Source: Epibacterium ulvae (lineage in GTDB: Bacteria > Pseudomonadota > Alphaproteobacteria > Rhodobacterales > Rhodobacteraceae). Taken from it: a stretch of DNA of 61,446 nucleotides. The stretch is taken from positions 1 through 61,446 of the forward strand of contig NZ_JAHHIR010000017.1 in the NCBI RefSeq assembly GCF_018678075.1, in the 5' to 3' direction. Below the pieces are notes generated by a model that was not told the DNA's origin, searched no databases, and saw only the letters and a list, made by a program, of their open reading frames with translations. This document shows, piece after piece, positions 1-9,367 of this stretch. Position 1 is the stretch's first letter; every line of letters starts with the position of its first letter. The translations under genes and the position numbers were made by a program.

Positions 1-373
1 TCAGTCCAGGTCCGGGCGCGGCAGCAAGCAACTCCGAAACATCTTCGATACTCAGCACCACCGGCAGATTACGCGGCTGAGTGCGGAACTGCATGTAGCG
101 CTTCATATCTTCACGTCCGCAGGTCTTCCCAAACAGGAACCTCAGCGCCATGATCCGCGCATTATATGTAGGCGGCGTGACCCCAGTATCTGTCATGTGA
201 AGCTGATAGGCACGCAGATCGTCAGGCGTGGCCGTGTCCGGTGACCTCTTCAGCAACCCGGCAAAATCCTTGATCGACCGGATATGGGCCTTTTGCGCTT
301 TATCGCCCATCTCATGGATGCGCATGTCTTCGATCATCCGCTCACGCAGCGGGGTTGTCTTCTCATGTGTCAT
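1..373 (-). CDS. Tyrosine recombinase/integrase, N-terminal part (cut by window edge)
   Basis: The first 124 codons are visible, starting at the ATG at 373 behind a GGAGAG ribosome site, and the gene runs off the left edge. The protein begins MTHEKTTPLRERMIEDMRIH and shows a SAM-like core-binding domain (about residues 5-85). After it comes the segment LPVVLSIEDVSELLAAAPG, which leads into the catalytic domain in this family. The catalytic R-H-R-Y residues lie outside the window. From family knowledge, this type of integrase often sits beside IS91-like transposases in proteobacteria. The call is firm for the N-terminal domain. Whether the gene is intact, and whether an IS91-type transposase follows, cannot be seen. 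Confidence 0.8.
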   Translation of the reverse strand, partial: MTHEKTTPLRERMIEDMRIHEMGDKAQKAHIRSIKDFAGLLKRSPDTATPDDLRAYQLHMTDTGVTPPTYNARIMALRFLFGKTCGREDMKRYMQFRTQPRNLPVVLSIEDVSELLAAAPGPGL

Positions 374-392
374 GGAAACTCTCCTGTCCGTT

Positions 393-410
393 GATTGAGA
401 AGGCTCAATC
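393..410. repeat. Inverted repeat upstream of the recombinase
   Basis: GATTGAG (393-399), a 4-base AAGG loop and CTCAATC (404-410) form a perfect hairpin 20 bases upstream of the recombinase start codon. It has no T run, so it is not a convincing terminator. A role as operator or terminal repeat is inference. Confidence 0.45.
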
Positions 411-630
411 GTCAGACAGGTTCGCTAGATCTCAAAATCCACACCGCCAAAGTCAGCGCACAACAACCGCAGCAAGCGCCATTGCCGCGCCAGCGGCTTC
501 GTCCGCTCAGCAGGCATTGGCGCAATTTCAGCTTTGCCTCTGAACTCCAGCGTCCACGGCAACGACCTGTTCAATCTTGCCGCTGCGCCAAGTCTGGATC
601 GTTTGACCATCCGCAGTAACACATGCGCAA

Positions 631-665
631 CGAAACAAGGGCCGCGTGTGGTGTGCGACCCTTGT
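631..665 (-). terminator. Rho-independent terminator of scoAB
   Basis: Read on the minus strand, CAAGGGTCGC pairs with GCGGCCCTTG (10 bp with one G-T pair, 9-base loop) and is followed by TTTCGTT. It lies 27 bases past the scoB stop. Confidence 0.75.
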
Positions 666-691
666 GTCTGTTTGGTGTGAACGGTTGTCGC

Positions 692-1321
692 TTATGCGAC
701 CAAGGTTGCCTCGGTTGCGGTGACCATGTCGTCCATGGAGACGCCGTCGGCCAGTTCAACCACCTTCAGGCCGCCCTCAACAACGTCGAGAACGCCGAGG
801 TTGGTGATGATGCGGTCGACAACGCCCTTGCCGGTCAGCGGCAGGGTGCAGGCTTTCAGCAGCTTGGAGACACCGTGTTTGTTGGTGTGATCCATAACCA
901 CAACCACACGGCCCACGCCGGCCACCAGATCCATTGCGCCTCCCATGCCCTTGACCAGCTTGCCGGGGATCATCCAGTTGGCGAGGTCTCCGTTTTCGGC
1001 CACTTCCATCGCGCCCAGGATCGCCATGGCGATCTTGCCACCGCGGATCATGGCGAATGACTGCGCCGAGTCGAAATAGGCGGTTTGCGGCAATTCGGTG
1101 ATGGTTTGCTTGCCTGCGTTGATCAGATCCGCGTCTTCTTCGCCCTCAATGGGGAAAGGGCCCATGCCCAGCATGCCGTTTTCGGACTGCAGGGTCACTT
1201 CGACGCCTTCGGGGATGTAGTTGGACACCAGCGTCGGAATGCCGATGCCGAGGTTCACATACCAGCCGTCTTGCAGCTCTTGTGCGGCGCGTGCCGCCAT
1301 TTGATTACGATCCCAAGGCAT
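692..1321 (-). CDS. scoB: Succinyl-CoA:3-ketoacid CoA-transferase subunit B
   Basis: This is the beta subunit (209 aa) of a 3-oxoacid CoA-transferase, which moves CoA from succinyl-CoA to acetoacetate so that ketone bodies and PHB-derived acetoacetate can be used. The N-terminal glycine-rich segment [10 protein letters not shown] is present. The SENGMLG motif at residues 46-52 carries the catalytic glutamate, E47, which forms the glutamyl-CoA intermediate in this family. The length is normal. The start codon overlaps the scoA stop by one base (TAATG), so the two subunits are translationally coupled. A hairpin terminator closes the operon. Substrate choice (acetoacetate or another 3-oxoacid) cannot be fixed from sequence alone. 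Confidence 0.93.
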   Translation of the reverse strand: MPWDRNQMAARAAQELQDGWYVNLGIGIPTLVSNYIPEGVEVTLQSENGMLGMGPFPIEGEEDADLINAGKQTITELPQTAYFDSAQSFAMIRGGKIAMAILGAMEVAENGDLANWMIPGKLVKGMGGAMDLVAGVGRVVVVMDHTNKHGVSKLLKACTLPLTGKGVVDRIITNLGVLDVVEGGLKVVELADGVSMDDMVTATEATLVA

Positions 1322-2043
1322 TACACGTCCTCCTTTGCACGTACGGTCCGCTGTTCAATGCGCTTTTCATGATCACCTTGAATGATGCGGTGCACATAGA
1401 TGCCGGGCAGGTGGATCGTATCGGGGTCCAGCGAGCCGGTGGGCACAATCTCTTCAACTTCGGCAATACAGACCTTGCCACAGGTTGCGGCGGGGACGTT
1501 GAAATTGCGCGCGGTCTTGCGGAAGACAAGGTTGCCGGTCTCATCCGCTTTCCAGGCTTTGACAATGGAGATATCGGCAAAGATGCCTTCTTCCATAATA
1601 TAGTCTTCCATGGCGCCGTCGGAGCCGGTGGGGAATTGCTTCTCCATCTTGCCTTCGGCGATCACGGTGCCAACCCCGGTCCGGGTGAAAAAGCCGGGTA
1701 TGCCCGCACCGCCGGCGCGCATACGTTCGGCCAGCGTGCCCTGCGGATTGAATTCCAGTTCCAGCTCACCAGACAGATACTGACGCATGAACTCAGCATT
1801 TTCGCCCACATAGGACGAGATCATCTTTTTCACCTGACGCGTTTGCAGCAGGATGCCGATGCCAAAATCATCCACGCCCGCATTGTTGGAGGCAAATGTC
1901 AGATCCTTGGTGCCGGCGTCTTTGATTGCGTCCAGAAGGAGCTCTGGAATGCCGCAAAGGCCAAAGCCACCCGCCGCAATAAACATGCCGTCGTTGAGCA
2001 GCCCATCAAGGGCTTCGGCGGCGGTGGAATGCACTTTCTTCAT
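1321..2043 (-). CDS. scoA: Succinyl-CoA:3-ketoacid CoA-transferase subunit A
   Basis: This is the alpha subunit (240 aa) of the CoA-transferase. I chose the ATG at 2043 because GGGAGGAC sits just upstream and the protein then starts [20 protein letters not shown], as is usual for SCOT A subunits. The frame stays open further upstream, but that part has no family resemblance. Family features visible are the [14 protein letters not shown] nucleotide-binding-like loop near residues 23-36, SNNAG, and the [16 protein letters not shown] segment. It is the first gene of a two-gene operon with scoB. The 288-base gap upstream separates it from the divergent Hint-domain gene. Confidence 0.93.
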   Translation of the reverse strand: MKKVHSTAAEALDGLLNDGMFIAAGGFGLCGIPELLLDAIKDAGTKDLTFASNNAGVDDFGIGILLQTRQVKKMISSYVGENAEFMRQYLSGELELEFNPQGTLAERMRAGGAGIPGFFTRTGVGTVIAEGKMEKQFPTGSDGAMEDYIMEEGIFADISIVKAWKADETGNLVFRKTARNFNVPAATCGKVCIAEVEEIVPTGSLDPDTIHLPGIYVHRIIQGDHEKRIEQRTVRAKEDV

Positions 2044-2230
2044 GGAGTCCTCCCGACTACAGAATTTCTGGCCAAGTTGTCGCGCCCAGCGGGGGGTAAA
2101 GTCAAGAATACTGAGAGATTCGGGTATTACTACGGATTCACGCTGCGCCGCCGCACAGCTCACGGTTTTAATCATTATTTCGCATGCGTTAACGATTTGG
2201 CGGTGATTTTTGTCCAAAATTGGCCAAAAA

Positions 2231-2289
2231 TACGTATTTATACGTAAATTTTGCGAACATAAATTATCAACAAATTAACCATTTGTTAC
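2231..2289. promoter_or_regulatory. Palindromes in the divergent scoA/Hint control region
   Basis: TACGTA occurs twice around a TTTA spacer (2231-2246). Each copy is self-complementary and together they make a 16-base symmetric site. At 2275-2289 there is TTAA-N7-TTAC, one base off the alphaproteobacterial CtrA consensus TTAA-N7-TTAA. The region is AT-rich against its surroundings. Binding by CtrA or any other named regulator is inference. Confidence 0.4.
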
Positions 2290-2331
2290 GAATTCGTCCG
2301 GACACTGGCATAAGATCCATGGGGGATTAAA

Positions 2332-3561
2332 ATGTCTGACTACGCGATAGATGCGTTCTATCTCGGCAGTGATGCCGAGCTGGACACATACGATGGTAAT
2401 TGGTCTGTGGCGCAAGCCTTTTCACTAGTCGGCAATACATATGGCAGCGGAGCTGCGCCGCTGCTTCAATCACATGAGACAGTGTTGTTGGAAGATTTCA
2501 GCCCGGATGAGGGCTTTTTTTCCGCCAGCACACCACAAGAGCTCCATCCGCTGATTGCGGTGCCTGAACAGGATCCGATGGATGGGGCTTTGGAATACCA
2601 CGTGACCATTCAAACCGTCGATGCCGAACGCATCCAGGCGCGCATGTATGTTTTGCAGGACGATCTGGGGCGGTTGTTTCTGACGCCCGGCCGCCAGGAT
2701 GCAGCTGTTGCGGCGCAGGCAGTGCGGTCGGTGACCATTGATCGTCTGGCCCAGGACAAGATGGCCTGGCTGTGTTCCAACCTGGAGGCAAGCAATTTTG
2801 TCACCAGCTTTTTGGAAGGCACACAATTGATGTCCGTGGGCGGTGAGGTGCCGGTGGAACAGTTGGAGATCGGCGATCTGGTGCAGACCCTGGATCACGG
2901 GCTACAGCCGATTGTCTGGATGGGGTGCCAGCATGTGGTCTCGGGCGCGTCTGAGGCACCGATCCGGATTGGCACCGGTGCTTTGGGGATGGGATGGCCC
3001 AAACGGCCGCTCTATGTGTCGCCCCAACACCGGGTTGTCGTGGCGTCCGAGATTGCGCTGCAGATGTTTGATCAGCCACAAGTCCTTGTGCCCGCCAAAA
3101 AACTGCTGGGCCTGCCCAATATCAGCCAATGCAGTGTGCACCGCGCCTTGACCTATTGGCATGTTATGACCCGCGCGCATGAGGTTCTGTTTGCCGACAG
3201 CGCCTTGGTCGAAAGCTTTCTGCCGGGGCCCATGGCGCTGTCGGCATTGCCGGACCGCAATCGGCGTGACCTTTTTGTGCATCAACCGTCGCTGGTGTTC
3301 CAGGACGGCAAGCCCAAGACGGCACGGCGATGTGTTGAGGGGGCCAGGGCTGAGAAATTGGTGGAGCGTCTTTGCCGTGCAAAACAACCAGCGCTGGAGG
3401 GGCATTGCCTGACACGCGCCGCGTCAACCGGTGCGTGGAGACGACGCGCGGACACGCGGCGCGCAGCAGCGGTGCGTTGTTATGCCAATGCTGCACCCGC
3501 GTTGGTGGACAGTGTGGTACCCCAAGCCACCGTCACGGTCATACCGCCCCGCCAGAATTAA
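2332..3561 (+). CDS. Hint (hedgehog/intein) domain protein
   Basis: A 409-aa protein with a Hint_2-type domain. Residues 1-150 are an N-terminal region I cannot assign. The Hint domain runs from about 158 to 330, with LEGTQLMS (161-168), the VEQLEIGDLVQTLD block (175-188), the IRIGTGALG block (211-219) and SPQHRVVV (230-237), which holds the conserved histidine. At the point where Hint domains start with a nucleophile cysteine (CF..GT), this protein has S159 (TSFLEGT). Serine can replace cysteine in some inteins, so processing activity is possible but unproven. The last 60 residues are arginine- and alanine-rich with no recognised fold. There is no signal peptide. The natural substrate is unknown; many rhodobacterial relatives are linked to secreted calcium-binding proteins, but none is nearby. 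Confidence 0.82.
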   Translation: MSDYAIDAFYLGSDAELDTYDGNWSVAQAFSLVGNTYGSGAAPLLQSHETVLLEDFSPDEGFFSASTPQELHPLIAVPEQDPMDGALEYHVTIQTVDAERIQARMYVLQDDLGRLFLTPGRQDAAVAAQAVRSVTIDRLAQDKMAWLCSNLEASNFVTSFLEGTQLMSVGGEVPVEQLEIGDLVQTLDHGLQPIVWMGCQHVVSGASEAPIRIGTGALGMGWPKRPLYVSPQHRVVVASEIALQMFDQPQVLVPAKKLLGLPNISQCSVHRALTYWHVMTRAHEVLFADSALVESFLPGPMALSALPDRNRRDLFVHQPSLVFQDGKPKTARRCVEGARAEKLVERLCRAKQPALEGHCLTRAASTGAWRRRADTRRAAAVRCYANAAPALVDSVVPQATVTVIPPRQN

Positions 3562-3588
3562 ACCGGCGGGGTCGCGCACCCCGGTGCT
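3562..3588. terminator. Shared hairpin between convergent Hint gene and topA
   Basis: GGGGT (3568-3572) pairs with ACCCC (3578-3582), extended by ACC/GGT across a 3-base bulge. It fills almost the whole gap between the two stop codons. T runs are short on both sides, so termination strength is uncertain. Confidence 0.5.
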
Positions 3589-6258
3589 TTACTCAGCATC
3601 CGCCTTTTTGGCGGTGGTTGAGGTCTTTTTGGTGGTGGTTTTCTTCTTTGCAGTGGTCTTTTTGGCCGCCGCTTTCTTTTTCGGAGCCTTCTTGCCAGCT
3701 TTCTCGGCAATCAGGGCCACGGCCATTTCAACCGTCACATCTTTGGGTTCGGTGTCTTTGGGCAGGGTCGCGTTGACCTTTTCCCATTTCACATAAGGGC
3801 CGTAGCGCCCGTCCATGATCTGGATCGCGCCGCCGCCATCGGGGTGTTCACCCAATTCCTTCAACGCTTTGGCCGCGGCACGGCGTCCACGTCCGGGATT
3901 GGCGCGTTTCTCGGCGATCATCTCGGTGGCGCGGTTCATGCCGATCTCAAAGACATCCATGGTCTCTTTGAGGTTCACATAGACGGGTTTTTCCTCATCT
4001 GGCAGCTGGTGCATCAGATAGGGGCCAAAACGCCCCAGGTTCGAGGCCACGACGCCGCCATCCGGGTGTTTGCCGATCTCGCGCGGCAGCGTCAGCAGGG
4101 TGACCGCCTGTTCCAGCGTGACGTCATTGGGGCCCCAGCCCGGCAGGTAGTCTTTGTTCTGTTTGGGCAAGGAAGACCGCGGCGGTTTCTTGTTCTCGGG
4201 CGTGGGCTCACCACGCTGAACATAGGGGCCAAAACGCCCCGATTTCAGGTGGATCTCATCGCCATCATCGGTGCCGAGGATGCGTTCGTACCCTTCGGCG
4301 CCTTCGCCAGAAATCGGGCGGGTGTAGTTACATTCGGGATAGTTGCCACAGCCGACAAACCCGCCGGTGCGCGACGATTTGAGGTGCAGCTGACCGGCGC
4401 CACATTTCGGGCAAGCACGCGCATCGGTGCCATCTTCGCGCGGCGGATACAGTTGCGGTGCAAGCGCGTCATCCAGCACGTCCAGAACTTGGGAAATGCG
4501 CAGATCGGAGGTCTCGGAAATTGCGGCAGAGAAGTCGCGCCAGAACTGACCCAGCACCTCTTTGTAGTCGTGATCGCCGGCCGAGACATCATCGAGCTGA
4601 TCTTCCAGTTCCGCCGTAAACGTGTAGCCCACATATTTGCGGAAGAAGTTCAGCAAAAAGATCGTAACGATCCGGCCCTTGTCCTCGGGGAACAGGCGGT
4701 TCTTGTCCTTGCGGACATAGTCGCGGTCCTGGATCGTGGTGATAACAGAGGCATAGGTCGAGGGGCGGCCAATGCCCAGCTCTTCCATCCGTTTGACCAG
4801 CGTCGCCTCGGTATAGCGCGGCGGGGGCATTGTGTGGTGCTGCAGCGCCAGAACAGAGGTGTTGGTTGCCAGAATGGCCGCGTCACTGCCTGCCTTGTCA
4901 AAGTCGCCCTGCAGGGAGCCTGCGAATTTGATCGCCTCACCTTGCATGATCTGCGGCAGACGCTTGTCATCATCGTCAGAGACGACGTCATCGCGGCCTT
5001 CTTCGTAGACGCGCATAAAGCCGTCAAACAGCATCACCTGACCGGTGGCGCGCAGCACAACCTGCGCATCCGCCGACGCGATATCGACGGTGGTACGTTC
5101 CAGTCGCGCACCGGCCATCTGACAGGCCAGCGTCCGTTTCCAGATCAGGTCGTAGAGCTTGCGCTGGTCGTCCTCGGAGACCTTCAGCGAGGCCGCATCG
5201 CGGCTCATGTCGGTGGGGCGGATACATTCGTGCGCTTCCTGCGCGTTCTTGGCCTTGTTCTTATAAATACGCGGCTCAGAGGGCACATATTCAGCGCCGT
5301 AGCGTTTCGTGATCTCAGCACGGGCCTCGGTCACGGCTTCGGGGGCCATGTCGATACCATCGGTCCGCATATAGGTGATCAGCCCGGCCTCATAAAGGCG
5401 CTGCGCGGTATTCATACATTGGCGCGCACCCATGCCGAACTTGCGGCTGGCTTCCTGCTGCAGGGTCGAGGTCATAAACGGCGCCGACGGGTTGCGCGAG
5501 GCTGGTTTGGCCTCAACCGAGCGTGCGGTGAAATCACGCGCCTCCACCGCCTGAACCGCCAGCTCTGCTGCGGTGGAATTGGCCAGATCAAATTTATCCA
5601 GCTTGTCACCGCCCAGAACCGTCAGGCGGGCCTCGAAGTTTTGACCGCGCGGCGTCGCCATCTGGGCTTTGACAGACCAGTATTCACGTGGGTTGAACGC
5701 TTCAATCTCCATCTCGCGCTCAACAATCAAACGCAGGCAGACCGATTGCACCCGACCCGCCGACCGCGCACCGGGCAGTTTGCGCCACAACACAGGCGAG
5801 AGGTTGAAGCCAACCAGATAGTCCAGCGCACGCCGTGCCAGATAGGCCTCCACCAGAGGCATGTCGACCTGACGCGGGTTGCGCATCGCCTCGGTCACGG
5901 CCTCTTTGGTGATTGCATTAAATGTCACCCGGCTGACGCTGGTGGATTTCTTGATCGACCGGCGTTTGGTCAGCGCTTCCTGCAAGTGCCAGCTGATGGC
6001 CTCCCCTTCGCGATCGGGGTCAGTTGCGAGGATCAGTTCGTCATCGTCTTTCAACGCATCGGCGATGGCTTTGACATGCTTGCGGCTATCGGTGCCGATC
6101 TCCCATGTCATTGCGAATTCTTCGTCTGGATCTACTGAACCGTTCTTGGCCGGCAAGTCCCGAACATGTCCATAAGATGCCAAGACCGTATAGTCGGAGC
6201 CAAGGTATTTGTTGATTGTTTTTGCTTTGGCCGGTGATTCGACGACGACAACTGGCAT
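3589..6258 (-). CDS. topA: DNA topoisomerase I
   Basis: Type IA topoisomerase (889 aa) that relaxes negative supercoils. The TOPRIM domain is at the N terminus, with E7 in VVVVESPAKAKT and the acidic triad in DPDREGE (80-86). The catalytic tyrosine is Y296 in GLITYMRTDG. A four-cysteine zinc finger (C616, C619, C637, C643) follows. Several C-terminal Topo-C repeats of the type SGRFGPYVQRG come next. The last 45 or so residues are a lysine/alanine/threonine tail, probably for DNA contact, as is common in alphaproteobacteria. The start at 6258 has GAAGAGG upstream. dprA lies upstream on the same strand, a common pairing in this group. Confidence 0.97.
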   Translation of the reverse strand: MPVVVVESPAKAKTINKYLGSDYTVLASYGHVRDLPAKNGSVDPDEEFAMTWEIGTDSRKHVKAIADALKDDDELILATDPDREGEAISWHLQEALTKRRSIKKSTSVSRVTFNAITKEAVTEAMRNPRQVDMPLVEAYLARRALDYLVGFNLSPVLWRKLPGARSAGRVQSVCLRLIVEREMEIEAFNPREYWSVKAQMATPRGQNFEARLTVLGGDKLDKFDLANSTAAELAVQAVEARDFTARSVEAKPASRNPSAPFMTSTLQQEASRKFGMGARQCMNTAQRLYEAGLITYMRTDGIDMAPEAVTEARAEITKRYGAEYVPSEPRIYKNKAKNAQEAHECIRPTDMSRDAASLKVSEDDQRKLYDLIWKRTLACQMAGARLERTTVDIASADAQVVLRATGQVMLFDGFMRVYEEGRDDVVSDDDDKRLPQIMQGEAIKFAGSLQGDFDKAGSDAAILATNTSVLALQHHTMPPPRYTEATLVKRMEELGIGRPSTYASVITTIQDRDYVRKDKNRLFPEDKGRIVTIFLLNFFRKYVGYTFTAELEDQLDDVSAGDHDYKEVLGQFWRDFSAAISETSDLRISQVLDVLDDALAPQLYPPREDGTDARACPKCGAGQLHLKSSRTGGFVGCGNYPECNYTRPISGEGAEGYERILGTDDGDEIHLKSGRFGPYVQRGEPTPENKKPPRSSLPKQNKDYLPGWGPNDVTLEQAVTLLTLPREIGKHPDGGVVASNLGRFGPYLMHQLPDEEKPVYVNLKETMDVFEIGMNRATEMIAEKRANPGRGRRAAAKALKELGEHPDGGGAIQIMDGRYGPYVKWEKVNATLPKDTEPKDVTVEMAVALIAEKAGKKAPKKKAAAKKTTAKKKTTTKKTSTTAKKADAE

Positions 6259-6468
6259 AAATTAAAGACCTCTTCGGACGTATTCGGCGCGTTCTATGGC
6301 CGGGCAAAGTGTGGTGCGCAAGGGCTGAATGTCAATCCGACTGCATCAATTCGTTGCCGCGGTCAATCGTGGTGCAGGCCGAAACGAAGGCTTTTTGGCA
6401 TGCGAGCGCTGGATGGTGCAGATTTACGCCGACATCGACGCAGACAATGGGCAATCCCTTGGGCATGT

Positions 6469-7620
6469 TCAGGATTTGTCGAACTTTAGACAGATCAAGC
6501 CGCCCGGTTGGCGATCCACATCACCCTTCATTTCAAGCTCGGTTAAGGCGGGTGCGACATCTCGCGCAGGGGCGGCGATTTCGCGAATTAATTGATCTTC
6601 GGCCGTGGGGGAGGGGCCCAATCGTTGAAGAATCTCTTGGTGAATCGCAGCCGTTTCGCGCAAATCACGCCGTTCTGGCGGCGGCGGGGGCAGATCTTTT
6701 AGCGCAGGCTTGGGCGTGACCACGTGATCGGGCGGCAAAGCCTCCAACACGTCGCGCGCCCCGCGTACCAGTAGCGCCCCGTCGCGGATCAACAGGTTGC
6801 AGCCCGATGCACGCGCATCAAAGGGATGACCCGGAACCGCCATCACCTCCCGCCCCAGATCCAACGCATCACGTGCGGTAATCAGACTGCCGGATCGGGT
6901 TGCGGCCTCAACCACCACAAGGGCGCGGGCGAGGCCTGCGATAATGCGATTGCGTTTGGGGAAATGGCGCGCCATTGGGGCCAGTCCCATCGGCTGTTCT
7001 GACAGGCGCAGACCTTGGTCCGCGATGTCATTTGCCAGTTTGGTGTTGTCAGTCGGGTAAATCACGTCCACGCCGCCGGCCATAACCGCAATGGTGCCGT
7101 GTTCCAGCGCGGCCTCATGCGCGGCGGTGTCGATGCCGCGTGCAAGACCGGAAGCAACGACATAGCCCGCCTCGCCAAGGTCGCGCGCCAGGGCGCGTGC
7201 CATCCGCAAGCCCAGCGATGACGCATTGCGCGCACCAACCAAGGCCAGCGATGGGCGCTGCAACAGCGACAGATCCCCGATGGCCCACAGGATGGGCGGC
7301 GCATCTGGCAGGTCTTTTAAGAGGGCGGGGTAGTCCGGATCTCCAAAGCACAAAAGCCGCGCTTTGGCGGCTTTTGCGGCATTTAATTCGGCGGTCACCT
7401 TGCTGGCAGGGCATATTTCATAGCCTTTGACACCAGCATCGCGCGCCATTTTTGGCAACGCTTCCAGCGCATTCTGCGCTGAACCGTATGTGTTAATCAG
7501 GCGGTGAAACGTCACCGGACCGACACGCCGTGAGCGCAACAGACGAAGCCAGGAAAATCGGGTATCTTCCGTGGTGGGTGGGAGTGGGGGGTGAGTGGAA
7601 GAAATGTTTCCTTCGATCAT
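6469..7620 (-). CDS. dprA: DNA-processing protein DprA
   Basis: A 383-aa DprA/Smf protein, which binds incoming single-stranded DNA and loads RecA in natural transformation. An N-terminal helix-hairpin-helix-like segment (RVGPVTFHRLINTYG) is followed by the Rossmann-like core with ALVGARNASSLG, SGLARGIDTAAHEAAL and FPKRNRIIAGL. A C-terminal winged-helix-like domain lies near residues 310-375 (EILQRLG...LTELEMKGDVDRQPGGLICL). Length is normal. The start at 7620 has GGCGGAG upstream. It is followed by topA on the same strand after 210 bases. Its presence alone does not show that the organism is competent. Confidence 0.95.
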   Translation of the reverse strand: MIEGNISSTHPPLPPTTEDTRFSWLRLLRSRRVGPVTFHRLINTYGSAQNALEALPKMARDAGVKGYEICPASKVTAELNAAKAAKARLLCFGDPDYPALLKDLPDAPPILWAIGDLSLLQRPSLALVGARNASSLGLRMARALARDLGEAGYVVASGLARGIDTAAHEAALEHGTIAVMAGGVDVIYPTDNTKLANDIADQGLRLSEQPMGLAPMARHFPKRNRIIAGLARALVVVEAATRSGSLITARDALDLGREVMAVPGHPFDARASGCNLLIRDGALLVRGARDVLEALPPDHVVTPKPALKDLPPPPPERRDLRETAAIHQEILQRLGPSPTAEDQLIREIAAPARDVAPALTELEMKGDVDRQPGGLICLKFDKS

Positions 7621-7788
7621 CCTAGGCTCCGCCCTGTTGCACTATCATGAATACGTTTGGGGAGGTTAACAGCAGGTGAACGTAGATCGCTTTTTCGTTG
7701 TTTTTTCTGAAAAAGGGTTTGAATCGAAATTACGCTTGGAAATACGCCATATCCCCTGTGTTTTATGGGGAAAAGCAATCGTTAAAAT

Positions 7789-7822
7789 GCAACAGGGCGA
7801 CGCTTAATAGGGCGCCGCCCTT
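7789..7822 (-). terminator. Terminator of tldD
   Basis: On the minus strand AGGGCGGCG (7821-7813) pairs with CGTCGCCCT (7802-7794), nine pairs including one G-T, and then reads GTTGCATTTT. It is 37 bases past the tldD stop and also separates tldD from the dprA promoter region. Confidence 0.6.
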
Positions 7823-7858
7823 CGGTAACGGGTCTGTGGCGTGGTTAATGTAACGCGC

Positions 7859-9280
7859 TTAGGTGGCAGAACCGCCAACGGTCAAACCATCCATCAAAAC
7901 GCTGGGCTGGCCGACGCCCACGGGCACCCATTGACCCGCTTTGCCGCAATTGCCCATGCCGGGGTCAAGCGCCATATCATTGCCAAGCGCACGGATCTGT
8001 TTGAGCGCGGTCGCCCCGTCACCTATTAACGTGGCACCTTTTACCGGGTCGCCGATGCGGCCGTTTTTCACCCGATACGCCTCGGTACAGCTAAAGACGA
8101 ATTTGCCATTGGTGATGTCGACCTGACCACCGCCAAACCCAACGGCCCAGATACCGTCTTTCATGTCTTTCACCAGATCATCGGGATCCGCCGTGCCGCC
8201 CAGCATATACGTGTTGGTCATCCGCGGCATGGGGGCGTGGGCATAGCTTTGACGGCGGCCATTGCCAGTGGGCTCGACCCCCATCAGGCGGGCGTTCTGC
8301 CGGTCCTGCATGAACCCAACCAGGATACCGTCCTCGATCAAGGTGTTCTTCTGGCTGGGCGTGCCCTCGTCATCCACGGTGATCGAGCCGCGCCGATCGG
8401 GGATCGTTCCATCGTCCAGAACGGTGACACCGGGGGCGGCAATACGTTCGCCCATCAGACCCGCAAACGCAGACGAGCCTTTGCGGTTGAAGTCGCCTTC
8501 CAACCCGTGGCCAATCGCTTCGTGCAGTAAGATGCCGGGCCAGCCGGGGCCAAGCACAACTTCCATGACGCCCGCAGGCGCCGGAACCGCTGTCAGATTC
8601 ACCAGCGCGATACGCAGCGATTCTTGCACTTTGCCCTGCCAGTCCTGGGGATCAATCAACCCATCTAGACCAACACGGCCACCACCGCCTGCCGAGCCGC
8701 TTTCGCGGCGACCGTTTTCTTCGACGATCAGGGAGACATTCAACCGGGTCATCGGGCGCACATCGCGAATGCGCACGCCATCAGGGCGCAGAATCTCAAC
8801 CTCTTGCAAAGATGCCGCCAGCGCGGCCGTCACCTGAACCACACGCGGGTCCAGATCGCGGGCATATGCATCAATTTCGCGCAACGTCTCCACTTTGACC
8901 GGAAAGGGCAGGGCGCTGATCGGATCTGTCTCGGAGTAGAGCCGGGTATTTGTGGCTTGTGGAGCGTCTGCCCAGGTGCCGCCACCATCGCCAACCGCCA
9001 GTCGTGCTGTATCTGCAGCACGCTTCAGTGAAGCAACCGACAAATCTGTCGAGTGTGCGTAACCGGCAACATCTTGGTTGATTGCGCGCAGACCAAAGCC
9101 TTCTGAGGCGTCGTAATTGGCCGAACGCAGGCGTCCGTCATCAAAAACCAGTGATTCCGATTTACGTCTTTCTGCAAAGATTTCACCATCTTGCGCCCCG
9201 TCGAGCGCAGTTTTCAAAACCGCCAGAGCCTCAGTTTCGGGGAGGCTGGTTTCAAAGGGACGAAAGTCGGAATGGTCCAT
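7859..9280 (-). CDS. tldD: Metalloprotease TldD
   Basis: TldD family protease (473 aa). With TldE/PmbA it forms a zinc protease that degrades unfolded peptides and matures some modified peptides in other bacteria. The metal-binding motif HEAIGH is at residues 253-258, and the glycine-rich segment ending in GNCGKAGQWVPVGVGQP is present near the C terminus. Length matches the family. The start at 9280 has CCGAGGACC upstream. The partner gene tldE is not in this window, which is usual. It is transcribed away from the cytochrome oxidase operon and shares a 194-base upstream region with it. Confidence 0.95.
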   Translation of the reverse strand: MDHSDFRPFETSLPETEALAVLKTALDGAQDGEIFAERRKSESLVFDDGRLRSANYDASEGFGLRAINQDVAGYAHSTDLSVASLKRAADTARLAVGDGGGTWADAPQATNTRLYSETDPISALPFPVKVETLREIDAYARDLDPRVVQVTAALAASLQEVEILRPDGVRIRDVRPMTRLNVSLIVEENGRRESGSAGGGGRVGLDGLIDPQDWQGKVQESLRIALVNLTAVPAPAGVMEVVLGPGWPGILLHEAIGHGLEGDFNRKGSSAFAGLMGERIAAPGVTVLDDGTIPDRRGSITVDDEGTPSQKNTLIEDGILVGFMQDRQNARLMGVEPTGNGRRQSYAHAPMPRMTNTYMLGGTADPDDLVKDMKDGIWAVGFGGGQVDITNGKFVFSCTEAYRVKNGRIGDPVKGATLIGDGATALKQIRALGNDMALDPGMGNCGKAGQWVPVGVGQPSVLMDGLTVGGSAT

Positions 9281-9367
9281 CAGGGTCCTCGGGTTTATTG
9301 AAATAAATCAAGAAAAGCGACGGTTTGCCGCGAGCATTTCTCTTTAACTGTGCAAAGGAATATGATT

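Larger units (their letters stand above)
374..691. other. Gap between recombinase and scoB
   Basis: This 318-base stretch holds no gene I can support. Next to the recombinase start lies a perfect 7-bp inverted repeat, GATTGAG-AAGG-CTCAATC (393-410), which could be an operator or an element end. The scoB terminator is at 631-665. Short open frames cover 425-622 on both strands but match no family I recognise and are probably chance or eroded remnants. Confidence 0.5.

Noticed and set aside
425-622. Open frame on the minus strand next to the recombinase
   Set aside because: No ribosome site, no family resemblance, and equally open frames lie on the other strand. Probably chance or eroded mobile DNA.
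3844-6138. Long plus-strand frame opposite topA
   Set aside because: A shadow of topA codon usage. Its translation is arginine/histidine-rich with no domain, while the topA motifs on the other strand are complete.
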